Positions 1-8,019 of a DNA stretch of 11,890 bases are shown one piece after another (positions within the stretch are counted from its first letter, which is position 1; each line of letters starts with the position of its first letter). The notes below the pieces were generated by a model. The model was not told where the DNA came from. It ran no database searches and saw only the letters and a program-made list of their open reading frames with translations. The position numbers were made by a program, and so were the translations under genes. The DNA comes from Deltaproteobacteria bacterium RBG_13_49_15 (GTDB lineage Bacteria > Desulfobacterota > Desulfobacteria > Desulfobacterales > UBA2156). Location of the stretch: assembly GCA_001797695.1 (NCBI GenBank), contig MGQD01000021.1, positions 15,731 through 27,620 of the forward strand, given 5' to 3'.

Positions 1-1314
1 CACCTGGGAAGGATATCCCAAGTGACCCCGCCTAGCCATGACTCCAAGACCGGCCAAGAGACCGTGATATTGATTTCGGAATTCAAGGACGAATCGGGCC
101 GGTTAGTCGGAAGTCTGCACGTATCCGTGCGATTCGATTACCTCATGCAGGACATCATCCGCCTGGGGTGGTGGGAAAGCGAGCTGGCCTGTTTGGTGAA
201 TGAATCAGGCCTCTATCTTGCTCATACGAAGGCGATGAAACATCGCACCCGCTTAGGAGATACGAACGATCATGCCGAACTGGCGGTTTTGGAGGAAATG
301 AAAAAAAAGCCTTTCGGAACCCTTCTTGGCGCCGGCAATCATACGGTGAGCGGCTTTTCCCGGATTGCCCAGGCTCCATGGATTATCGTCATGTTTGCCC
401 CGGGTGAGAAAATTTTGGCGCCGATTGTCCAATTCAGACTCTATTATACACTCGCCGGAGTTGTTTGCATTATCTTCATCCTGCTCCTCATCCGATTTGT
501 GGGCGGAGGGATGGTTCGATCGATAACGGATATCTCTCAAGCGGCGCGGCAGGTAGCTAAAGGAGATTACGGCGATCCGATTCCGGTAAAAAACACCGAT
601 GAACTGGGGCAGTTGACTCAAAGCTTCAACGCGATGGTTGAAGGGCTGAAAGAAAGAGATTTGATTCAAAACACCTTTGGACGTTACATTGATCAGGAGA
701 TCGCCCAAGAACTGATCCGGCATCCGGAAGCCGCCCGATTGGGCGGCAAGAAACGTGAAGTCGCCATATTGATGTCCGATATCCGAGGATTCACGCCCTT
801 ATCCGAATCCTTAACCCCTGAGGAGGTCATCCGCATCCTGAACCATTATTTTTCACACATGATCGAGGTGATCCGAACGTATCGGGGTATTATTGTCGAT
901 TTTTTTGGTGACGGCCTCCTAGCCTTTTTCGATCCGCTTGACGGCCCTGTTGAACCGACAGCGATTGAGGCATCTCGATGCGCTCTGGAGATGCAGAAGA
1001 GGATGGAAACATTCAATAAGGAAATGATGAAAAAAAACCTTCCGCAACTAGAAATGGGGATCGGTTTGAATGCAGGAGAAGTGGTGGTGGGAAACATCGG
1101 ATCCGAAGCCAGAGCCAAATACGGCATCGTCGGATCCGCAGTGAATGTCACCGCTAGAATTCAGTCCGAAGCCAAAGGGGGTGAAATCGTCCTTTCCGGA
1201 TCGATATACCGGCATATCTCCGATACCGTCCAGATCGGGAGAACGTTTGAGGCCTCCTTAAAGGGAATAGAAAATGAGGTCACCCTGTATGTAATGAAGG
1301 CCCTTTCATCCTAG
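1..1314 (+). CDS. Cache-HAMP-class III adenylate/guanylate cyclase (5' partial)
   Basis: Membrane-bound nucleotidyl cyclase making a cyclic nucleotide in response to a periplasmic signal. The frame is open to the window edge, so the N-terminus (first membrane segment and start of the sensor) is missing. A GTG at 22 is in frame but is probably internal; residue numbers count from it. Residues 1-135 look like the distal part of a periplasmic Cache-type sensor (LYLAHTK, then PWIIVMFAP). A membrane helix spans about 141-160, a HAMP linker about 162-215, and the cyclase domain about 243-430. Metal-binding aspartates are D253 (in LMSDIRGFT) and D297 (in FFGDGLLAFF). Transition-state residues N375 and R379 are present in VNVTAR. 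The base-selecting positions are D293 and S372 instead of the Lys/Asp usual in adenylate cyclases, so the product is uncertain. The stop overlaps that of the convergent cusA. No regulatory site is visible because the 5' end is outside the window. Confidence 0.93.
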   Translation, partial: HLGRISQVTPPSHDSKTGQETVILISEFKDESGRLVGSLHVSVRFDYLMQDIIRLGWWESELACLVNESGLYLAHTKAMKHRTRLGDTNDHAELAVLEEMKKKPFGTLLGAGNHTVSGFSRIAQAPWIIVMFAPGEKILAPIVQFRLYYTLAGVVCIIFILLLIRFVGGGMVRSITDISQAARQVAKGDYGDPIPVKNTDELGQLTQSFNAMVEGLKERDLIQNTFGRYIDQEIAQELIRHPEAARLGGKKREVAILMSDIRGFTPLSESLTPEEVIRILNHYFSHMIEVIRTYRGIIVDFFGDGLLAFFDPLDGPVEPTAIEASRCALEMQKRMETFNKEMMKKNLPQLEMGIGLNAGEVVVGNIGSEARAKYGIVGSAVNVTARIQSEAKGGEIVLSGSIYRHISDTVQIGRTFEASLKGIENEVTLYVMKALSS

Positions 1315-4300
1315 CGGCCCGTTACTGTTTTTCTTTTCCATAACTTGTAAATTGCCGGATAGACGATCAGTTCGAGCAAAAATGAGGTGATCAAACCGCC
1401 GATCATCGGCGCCGCAATCCGTTTCATTACATCCGTACCGGTGGCGACGGACCACATGATCGGCAATAGGCCCATAAAGGCGGCGCAGACCGTCATCATC
1501 TTAGGCCGCACCCGTTTCACAGCGCCATGCACGATCGCCTCGTCCAGCTCCGCACTGTTTTTCAATTTCCCTTGCGTTTTTGCAGATTCATACGACAGAT
1601 CGAGGAACAGGAGCATAAATACGCCGGTTTCAGCGTCAAGCCCCAAAAGGGCGATCATACCGACCCATGCGGCGATCGACACGTTATAGTCCAAAAGATA
1701 AAACAGCCAGATAGCGCCGATTGTCGAAAAGGGAACGGCAAGCATTACCACCATGGCCTTGAATGCGGATTTCGTATTGCTGTATAGAAGAACAAAGATG
1801 AGAAGGAGGGTGATCGGGACAATGATTTTCAACAGCTCGCGAACGCGAATCATATTTTCATATTGCCCGCTCCATTGCAGCACATATCCGGTCGGGAGGG
1901 TAAGCCTTCCGGCCACCTCTTTTTTGGCTTCCTGAACATAGCTTCCGATATCTCGCCCGGCAATATCGACATAGACATAACCTGTAATAAAGCCGTTTTC
2001 ATCCCTGAGCATGGCAGGACCTGATACGATTTCGATATCGGCAACATGAGCCAGCGGGATGGATGTGCGCATCGGAGTTGCCACCAGAACACGGCGCAGC
2101 CGATCCAGGTCGTCGCGCAGTTCACGGGGATACCGGATATTGACCGGATACCGTTCCCGCCCTTCGATGGTCGTGGTGATGTTATCTCCTCCGATGGCGC
2201 TCATGATAACCGACTGAAGGTTTTCAATGGTTAAACCGTAGCGGGCAAGCTGATCCCTGCGGGGTTTGAAATCCACGAAATATCCTCCGGCTACCCGTTC
2301 GGCAAAAACGCTCCGGGTTCCGGGGATATCACGGATGATGGTTTCGAGCTCACTCCCGATCCGTTCAATTTCGTTGAGATTCGATCCGAAAATTTTAATT
2401 CCGATCGGCGTCCGGACTCCGGTTGAGAGCATATCGATCCGCGCCTTGATGGGCATGGTCCATGCATTGGTGACTCCCGGGATCCGCAGCGCATGATCCA
2501 TCTCGCTGATGAGCTCTTCCCAGGAGACGGCATCCGGCCATAAAGGGCGGAGAATGTCTTTCAATAAATCAGGGGCCCATGAGGAATACCATCTTTCTTT
2601 CGGCCTCCATTCATTTTCCGGCTTGAGGATCACCGTTGTCTCCATCATGGAAAACGGGGCAGGATCCGTTGATGTCTCCGCGCGTCCCGCTTTTCCGAAA
2701 ACCCGTTCCACTTCCGGAAAAGATTTTAATACCCGATCCTGGGTCGTTAGGAGTTCCTGAGCGGCGCTTACAGAAATCCCCGGAAGGGTGGTAGGCATGT
2801 ACAGGATCGACCCTTCCTTCAGCGGCGGCATGAATTCGGATCCGAGCTTAAAATAGACCGGGATGCTGATCGCCACCAGGATGATAGATGAAGCGATCAC
2901 CGATTTCGGATATCTCAACACAAACCGGCAAATCGGTTCATAGACCGCAAAGATCGTTTTGCTGACCGGATGTCGCTCTTCCGAATAATACGTCCCGACG
3001 GAAATCCTGTTGGCAATCCATGAAATCCATTTCGGCCGGAATTGGAACGGATCGATCCTGGAAAAGAGCATCCGAAGGGCCGGGTCCAGGGTGATGGCCA
3101 GTATTGCCGCAATCGCCATAGCTAGTGTTTTGGTATAGGCCAGAGGCTTAAAAAGCCTTCCTTCCTGATCAACGAGCGCAAAAACCGGCAGGAATGAAAC
3201 GGCGATGACCAAAAGAGAAAAAAAGACCGAAGGTCCGACTTCCTTGAGCGCTTCGAGCCGGATCTCATGAAAATCCCCTTTTCTTCCGTCAGCCTGCCAG
3301 TGATAGATCTTATTGTATGCATTTTCCACCTCCACGATGGCGCCGTCCACAAGAACGCCGATGGATATGGCGATACCGGCCAACGACATGATGTTGACGT
3401 TGATGTTTAAAAGGTACATCGGGATAAATGAGAGAAGCACGGAAAGAGGTATTGTAACGATCGGAACGATGGACGACGGGATGTGCCAGAGGAACAGGAG
3501 GATGACAAGCGATACGATGACCATTTCCTCGACCAGCTTATCCTTTAAGGTTTCAAGAGCCCGGTGGATCAGGTCGGATCGGTCGTAGGTAACAAGAATC
3601 TCGACCCCTTTCGGTAAAGACGGTTCGATCTCTTTTATTTTTTCCTTGACCCGGTTGATGACATTGAGGGCGTTTTCCCCATGCCGCATCACCACGATGC
3701 CGCCGACCGTATCTCCAAGACCGTCCAGATCCGAAATCCCCCTTCGCATTTCAGGTCCGAGTTCTACCCTTCCGACATCCGAGAGAAGGACAGGGATCCC
3801 TCCGGGGCCGGTTTTGAGAACGATTTTTTCAAAATCGCCTAACGATCGCGCATATCCATGCCCCCTCACCATGTATTCCGCCCCGCTCCATTCGAGGAGC
3901 CTTCCGCCCACTTCGTTGTTGGATCCCCGGATGGAATCGATCGCTTCATCGAGGGATAGCCCGAAAGCGGCCAGGCGGTTCGGATCAACGGTGATCTGAT
4001 ACTGCTTGACAAACCCTCCGATGGAAGCGACTTCGGCAACGCCCTGAACCGACTGGAGGGCATATCTTAAGGTCCAATCCTGATACGAGCGGAGCTGATC
4101 AAGGGAGTGGTTTCCCGAGCGGTCGGCCAGGGCATACTGGAATACCCACCCTACACCGGTGGCGTCAGGTCCCAGCTCTGTCTGAACTCCCTGAGGCAAC
4201 CGGGATTGGATTTTGGACAGATACTCGATCACTCTCGAGCGGGCCCAGTAGATATCGGTTCCGTCGTGAAAAATGACGTAGATGTAAGAGAATCCGAAAT

Positions 4301-4556
4301 CCGAAAACCCCCGGATCGCTTTGACTTTGGGAGCGCCAAGGAGGGCGGTGATGATCGGATAAGTGATCTGGTCCTCGATGATGTCGGGAGAACGGTCCCA
4401 TTTGGAGTAGATGATGACCTGGGTGTCTGAAAGATCCGGAAGGGCGTCAAGGCGTATTTTCCGGAGCGTATATCCGGCGATTACTGAAAGAACCACCGCA
4501 CCCATAAGGACCAGGATGCGGTTTCTTGCGGAAAAATCGATGATTTTCCGGATCAT
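1311..4556 (-). CDS. cusA: Cu(I)/Ag(I) efflux RND pump, CusA type
   Basis: Inner-membrane proton-driven RND pump of the heavy-metal efflux family, which passes Cu(I)/Ag(I) to the CusB/CusC channel. The 1081 residues match the family length, with a full set of membrane segments in two halves (about 10-30, 340-500, 553-570, 905-1075). From recalled E. coli CusA, the periplasmic three-methionine site (M573, M623, M672) corresponds to M587 (YMPTTLPGIS), M637 (SMMETT) and M709 (RIDMLSTG), all kept. Proton-relay residues correspond to D404 (LVDGAIVEVEN), E976 (LDAETG) and K1019 (VRPKMM). Of the methionine-relay pairs, M390 and M1044 are kept, while the others are partly replaced (L402, E409, N792). 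The start ATG overlaps the cusB stop as ATGA and is preceded by a strong GGAGGTGAT on the - strand. It is last in the operon. Monovalent metal specificity is inferred from the methionine triad. Confidence 0.97.
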   Translation of the reverse strand: MIRKIIDFSARNRILVLMGAVVLSVIAGYTLRKIRLDALPDLSDTQVIIYSKWDRSPDIIEDQITYPIITALLGAPKVKAIRGFSDFGFSYIYVIFHDGTDIYWARSRVIEYLSKIQSRLPQGVQTELGPDATGVGWVFQYALADRSGNHSLDQLRSYQDWTLRYALQSVQGVAEVASIGGFVKQYQITVDPNRLAAFGLSLDEAIDSIRGSNNEVGGRLLEWSGAEYMVRGHGYARSLGDFEKIVLKTGPGGIPVLLSDVGRVELGPEMRRGISDLDGLGDTVGGIVVMRHGENALNVINRVKEKIKEIEPSLPKGVEILVTYDRSDLIHRALETLKDKLVEEMVIVSLVILLFLWHIPSSIVPIVTIPLSVLLSFIPMYLLNINVNIMSLAGIAISIGVLVDGAIVEVENAYNKIYHWQADGRKGDFHEIRLEALKEVGPSVFFSLLVIAVSFLPVFALVDQEGRLFKPLAYTKTLAMAIAAILAITLDPALRMLFSRIDPFQFRPKWISWIANRISVGTYYSEERHPVSKTIFAVYEPICRFVLRYPKSVIASSIILVAISIPVYFKLGSEFMPPLKEGSILYMPTTLPGISVSAAQELLTTQDRVLKSFPEVERVFGKAGRAETSTDPAPFSMMETTVILKPENEWRPKERWYSSWAPDLLKDILRPLWPDAVSWEELISEMDHALRIPGVTNAWTMPIKARIDMLSTGVRTPIGIKIFGSNLNEIERIGSELETIIRDIPGTRSVFAERVAGGYFVDFKPRRDQLARYGLTIENLQSVIMSAIGGDNITTTIEGRERYPVNIRYPRELRDDLDRLRRVLVATPMRTSIPLAHVADIEIVSGPAMLRDENGFITGYVYVDIAGRDIGSYVQEAKKEVAGRLTLPTGYVLQWSGQYENMIRVRELLKIIVPITLLLIFVLLYSNTKSAFKAMVVMLAVPFSTIGAIWLFYLLDYNVSIAAWVGMIALLGLDAETGVFMLLFLDLSYESAKTQGKLKNSAELDEAIVHGAVKRVRPKMMTVCAAFMGLLPIMWSVATGTDVMKRIAAPMIGGLITSFLLELIVYPAIYKLWKRKTVTGR

Positions 4557-5986
4557 TTATCACCTCCGGGCTTTTTACCTGGAGCCCCTGAGGATTTCAT
4601 GATCGCTGCGCGCAACCGGGATTCGGAATCGAGAAGGAAATTGGCTCTCACCACCACTTTTTCTCCTTGGCCGATTCCGGATATGACTTGGGCCATTCCA
4701 CCGCTCCGATATCCGACTTTGACTTCCCTTGGTTCGAATCGATCTTCCCCGATTCCCACAAAAACGACCTGCCGCAAACCGGTATTCATGATCGCCGAAT
4801 CCGGAATGACGATGGAGTCGGAGACCACCACTTTCATCAGGACGTTCACATACATTTCAGGTTTTAACTGAAGGTCCGTGTTCTTAAATTCAAATCGCGC
4901 TCTCAGCGTTCGGCTTTGCGGATCAAGATACGGATAGATGTAGGCGACAAGACCGGTCAGAACTGTTTTCGGATCATAGGCAAGGGAGATGATCCCCTTT
5001 TGCCCGAGCCTGATAAATTGTGATTCGAACTCATAAAAGTCGGCCTCAATCCAAACCGTCGATAAATCGGTAATGGTGAACAACTCCATTCCCGGTTCAA
5101 CCTGCTGTCCTTCGTAAACCTGTTTGACGGTTACAAATCCGGAAGACGGAGCAAGGAGAGTAACGGTCCGCTCCGGCTTTCCGGTTTTTTCGATCTCCTG
5201 AATAAGGGTATCCGGAACATCAAAGAGCTCGAGCCTTTTTCTGGCGGCCTTTAGCAGGTCTTCCCCTCCTTTTCGGACTTCGGGGATGGAGGATACGGCA
5301 AACTGCACGGCATGTTCCCTGGCGCTTAAAAACTCTTCCTGGCTTGCAAGGAGCAAAGGAGAGTAAATAGCCAATAATGGTTGTCCTGTTTTGACGAGTT
5401 GGCCGGTAGTGTTGACGAAGAGCTTGTCGATCCATCCGGAAATCTTTGTGTGCACATGGCGGATGCTCGATTCATTGGCTTTGACGATCCCGACCGCCCG
5501 GATGTCTCCTTCCAGCGTTTGTCTTTTCGCTCTGGTCGTCTGAATGCCGGCAAGCCGGATTCCGTCTTCGCTTATGGCAACTGTTGCCAGCCCCTGAACT
5601 TCCTTTTTCCCGGATGGAGAAACCTCGTCCTCATAGACCGGAACATAATCCATCCCCATCTCATCCTTAGAGGGGACTGGAGAGGTGACGGAGGGATCCA
5701 TGGGATTACGATAAAAGAGGATTTTTTTTGCCTTTGGGGCATCCTCTTTTTTAGTTGATTTTTTTTCATGCTCATACCCGGATGAGGAGGATTCCTTGGC
5801 AGGGACCAGATCCATGCCGCATATGGGACAGGATCCCGGTTTATCGGAAACGTATGTGGGGTGCATCGGACAGATGTATTGCGTCGCCTGTTCCTTTTTT
5901 TCGGAGCATGCGCCGAAAACCAGAAGTAAAAACAGGAACAGGATAAGAATCATTTTCAGCCGGTACCGGCGGCCTGTTGCGTTCAT
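4553..5986 (-). CDS. cusB: Periplasmic adaptor lipoprotein of Cu/Ag efflux, CusB type
   Basis: Membrane-fusion adaptor linking the CusA pump to the CusC channel and delivering metal to the pump. Residues 1-27 form a lipoprotein signal peptide ending VFGAC, with C27 the likely lipidated residue. Residues 37-62 are a heavy-metal-binding domain of the YHS-like CPMHP...CPICGMDLVP type with C39, M41, H42, C53, C56 and M58. A second, cysteine-free copy at about 90-119 (YRNPMDP...DEMGMDYVP) keeps M96, M110 and M112, resembling the metal-loading methionine segment of E. coli CusB. The lipoyl/hairpin and beta-barrel domains follow from about 155 to 450, typical of HlyD-type adaptors (YSPLLLASQEEFL; LFTITDLSTVWIEADFYE). 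At 477 residues it is longer than E. coli CusB because of the extra N-terminal metal domain. Its ATG overlaps the cusC stop (ATGA) with AAAGGTGAT upstream, and its stop overlaps the cusA start, which suggests translational coupling. Confidence 0.96.
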   Translation of the reverse strand: MNATGRRYRLKMILILFLFLLLVFGACSEKKEQATQYICPMHPTYVSDKPGSCPICGMDLVPAKESSSSGYEHEKKSTKKEDAPKAKKILFYRNPMDPSVTSPVPSKDEMGMDYVPVYEDEVSPSGKKEVQGLATVAISEDGIRLAGIQTTRAKRQTLEGDIRAVGIVKANESSIRHVHTKISGWIDKLFVNTTGQLVKTGQPLLAIYSPLLLASQEEFLSAREHAVQFAVSSIPEVRKGGEDLLKAARKRLELFDVPDTLIQEIEKTGKPERTVTLLAPSSGFVTVKQVYEGQQVEPGMELFTITDLSTVWIEADFYEFESQFIRLGQKGIISLAYDPKTVLTGLVAYIYPYLDPQSRTLRARFEFKNTDLQLKPEMYVNVLMKVVVSDSIVIPDSAIMNTGLRQVVFVGIGEDRFEPREVKVGYRSGGMAQVISGIGQGEKVVVRANFLLDSESRLRAAIMKSSGAPGKKPGGDK

Positions 5987-7308
5987 GTCGTATCACCTTT
6001 CTTTTCATTTGACGGGTAAGGGGCGATCAGCGCGTCAAGACCGGCCCAGGTGATAAATCTTTCGGATTCGCGGCGGGCAAGCTGGGTCCGGGCTTCGAGC
6101 CAGAGATTATAATCTTCGATCACTACCGAGAAATCGGCGCGTCCTGAAAGATAAGAAGCCCGTGCTGCGTTGAGGGCGGCGGTGGACTGGGGGATAATGG
6201 CATCCCGGTAACGCCGGATCTGTTCCTGGTCCCGATCCCACTTGGCGATGAGGCCGACGATTTCGGATCGGATCGAGATCTCAAGTTCTTCGAGGTTTCT
6301 TTTCGCTTCTTCGACTTTGTGAGCGGCCGCTCTTTCCAATGGTTTTTGTTTGTTTTTTCGCCAGACAGGGAGTGTCATGCCAAGGGAAAGGATCGTTTCA
6401 GGGTTATTTTCACGGTCTAAAGAAATCCCGATCCCTCCGAAAAAATCCGGCCAAAAATCAAGCCTGGCTGATTCAAGCCGGTATTCGGCTGCTTTCACGG
6501 TTGCTTTCTTAAGGTAAAGGGCAGGGGTGTTTAAAAGCGCGAGATGGCCTGCTTTATCCTGGAAACCGTCAGGTAGCCCTGCCGCGACAAGTGAAACAAC
6601 TTTTCCTATCGGATCGTTTTTTAATCTACCCAGGAGTCGATTCAATTGGGCGACCATCTCTTTTCGTTCTGCGATAATATCATCCACCCGTTCATGGATT
6701 CGGGAGCTCTCAAGCTGGGCTTTGATTTGAGCTTCCTGGTTTCCTTCTCCGGCGCTGTATCTTGCCGCTGCAGTGGCTTCGAGCATTTTAACCAGTTCTT
6801 TTGCGATTCCAAGCGCCGAGATTTCGCTGTCAAGAGCGTACAGCCCGGCATAAAGAGTGCGGATTTCCTTTACGACCTGTCGTTCGATATCGATAAGAGC
6901 AGCATATTCCGAGTCGGCTTCCGTGTCCGCGATTTTTCCTTTATTGCTCCGTTTTCCAGGGAACGGGAGACCCTGTTTGAGCATTAGCTCGCTTTTGACA
7001 TATCCCAAAGATGAAATTGACCGGATATTCTCCACAAGTGAAAATTCCACTTCAGGGTCCGGGAGTGACGAAGCCGGCTCAATCAGCTCCTTTGATGCGG
7101 CAAGGCGCAACCGGGCAGCATGAATTAAGGGGGAGTTTGACAGCGCTTCGGATGTCAGCTCTTCAACGGAAGGCGCATTTTTCTCGGCGACCGTCTGAAA
7201 CGGTTCACCCTTCAGAATCGGTTGATCCGTTGCATGTCCGGTTCCCCACATGAAGAATGGAAGAGCGGCGGAAAGGGAAATGAGTCTATGGAATAGGCAT
7301 GTTTTCAA
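5983..7308 (-). CDS. cusC: Outer-membrane efflux channel, CusC/TolC family
   Basis: Outer-membrane channel through which metal moved by CusA/CusB leaves the cell. The 441-residue product has a Sec signal peptide (about 1-26, cleavage near GHA-TDQ). No lipobox is evident, so unlike E. coli CusC it is probably not a lipoprotein. It then shows the alternating helical and strand pattern of the outer-membrane efflux protein repeat in two halves: about 50-245 (VEELTSEALSNSPLIHAARLRL) and about 255-425 (LLNTPALYLKKATVKAAEYRLESARLDFWPDFFGGIGISL). The start is TTG at 7308-7306, supported by a perfect AAGGAGG 5 nt upstream. The nearby ATG is out of frame and the next in-frame Met lies inside the signal peptide. 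The gene is first of the tightly overlapping cusCBA block and sits 39 bp after the DUF3347 gene. Metal specificity comes from context, since OEP proteins alone do not show it. Confidence 0.94.
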   Translation of the reverse strand: MKTCLFHRLISLSAALPFFMWGTGHATDQPILKGEPFQTVAEKNAPSVEELTSEALSNSPLIHAARLRLAASKELIEPASSLPDPEVEFSLVENIRSISSLGYVKSELMLKQGLPFPGKRSNKGKIADTEADSEYAALIDIERQVVKEIRTLYAGLYALDSEISALGIAKELVKMLEATAAARYSAGEGNQEAQIKAQLESSRIHERVDDIIAERKEMVAQLNRLLGRLKNDPIGKVVSLVAAGLPDGFQDKAGHLALLNTPALYLKKATVKAAEYRLESARLDFWPDFFGGIGISLDRENNPETILSLGMTLPVWRKNKQKPLERAAAHKVEEAKRNLEELEISIRSEIVGLIAKWDRDQEQIRRYRDAIIPQSTAALNAARASYLSGRADFSVVIEDYNLWLEARTQLARRESERFITWAGLDALIAPYPSNEKKGDTT

Positions 7309-7313
7309 AAATA

Positions 7314-7320
7314 CCTCCTT
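7314..7320 (-). promoter_or_regulatory. Ribosome-binding site fixing the TTG start of cusC
   Basis: AAGGAGG on the - strand, 5 nt before TTG 7308-7306. It is the best Shine-Dalgarno match in the operon and supports the non-ATG start. Confidence 0.8.
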
Positions 7321-7347
7321 GCCGAAAAAGGCCGTTCAATGGAAGGA

Positions 7348-7872
7348 TCACTTCTTTTTTGCATCCGGGCCTGATACAATCTCACCGCAACGAGCCATTT
7401 TCGCACCATAATAGGGATTCCTGATGACCGATCCTTTTTGGAGCCATGCTCCCGGGCGCATCGAACAGTAAACCAGATTGATTCCGGCAGGCTTGGACAT
7501 GGAAGTCCACATCCCCATCGGTTTGGACAATTCCACGAGGGACGATCTCATGGAAGCGATATCCTTTGCCTGGGACATTTTTTTTGCGGCTTCTGCTATG
7601 TTTTTCGGGAGATTTTTATAGTGGGAAGCGTGTTCCCCGGTAACCAGCGACGGCGAAAGGCTTCCGGCGAGGCCTTCAATTTTTTTTGCCGCTTCGGTTA
7701 CGCTCTCGGTTTTATCCGAAGCCAGCTTGTCGGCAATGATTAGATACTCCGAAAGAATAGGGAGCATTTTTTCATCAAATGGTTCACTTCCTGCAAAAGA
7801 AAAATCGATTCCCATGGAGAGGATGGAGAATGCAAAGATTTGAATGGTTAATAAACCGAGGCCTTTTTTCAT
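7348..7872 (-). CDS. Secreted DUF3347-like copper-site protein
   Basis: Small periplasmic protein at the head of the efflux operon. It resembles the DUF3347 domain, which occurs alone or at the C-terminus of CusB-like adaptors. From the ATG at 7872 it has 174 residues: a signal peptide (about 1-28, SFAG-SEPF), a helical region (about 32-120), and the conserved end VYCSMRPGAW...NPYYGAKMARCGEI. C136, M138, M159 and C162, with H81 and H84, are candidate metal ligands. The frame could begin at a TTG at 7887, but the ATG is preferred: GGAGG lies 6 nt before it and the signal peptide starts cleanly with MKKG. The stop is 39 bp before the cusC start, so co-transcription is likely. A role in periplasmic copper handling is inferred from the ligands and neighbours; the family's biochemical role is not settled. 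Confidence 0.85.
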   Translation of the reverse strand: MKKGLGLLTIQIFAFSILSMGIDFSFAGSEPFDEKMLPILSEYLIIADKLASDKTESVTEAAKKIEGLAGSLSPSLVTGEHASHYKNLPKNIAEAAKKMSQAKDIASMRSSLVELSKPMGMWTSMSKPAGINLVYCSMRPGAWLQKGSVIRNPYYGAKMARCGEIVSGPDAKKK

Positions 7873-7878
7873 TTTTTT

Positions 7879-7883
7879 CCTCC
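7879..7883 (-). promoter_or_regulatory. Ribosome-binding site of the DUF3347 gene
   Basis: GGAGG on the - strand, 6 nt upstream of ATG 7872-7870. It favours this start over the upstream TTG at 7887-7885, which has no comparable site. Confidence 0.65.
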
Positions 7884-7926
7884 GCAAACGATTTGGATAT
7901 CAAGCGAAAAACGGATTTTATCCTAC

Positions 7927-7955
7927 AATGTATCACATAATAATCATCTTTTGAA
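7927..7955 (-). promoter_or_regulatory. Candidate sigma-70 promoter of the copper operon
   Basis: On the - strand, TTCAAA (7955-7950) and TACATT (7932-7927) are separated by 17 nt, each matching 4 of 6 bases of the -35/-10 consensus. They lie about 55 nt upstream of the DUF3347 start in the 147-bp gap after cbiB. Just downstream is a short palindrome, GGAT-TTT-ATCC (7913-7923), that could be an operator. The matches are weak. No clear CueR/CusR-type box was recognised. Confidence 0.3.
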
Positions 7956-8019
7956 GAAAAAAAACCGCAATGACATATGCCATCAGGCCGGACATGCTTT
8001 TAATTCTTATCGTTTCACC

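Noticed and set aside
253..723. 156-residue open frame on the - strand
   Set aside because: It is antisense to the Cache-HAMP part of the cyclase, which has clear family motifs on the + strand.
7960..8000. Rho-independent terminator after cbiB
   Set aside because: An 8-base T-run exists on the - strand, but the only stem before it (GCC-TGAT-GGC) is weak and about 14 nt away.
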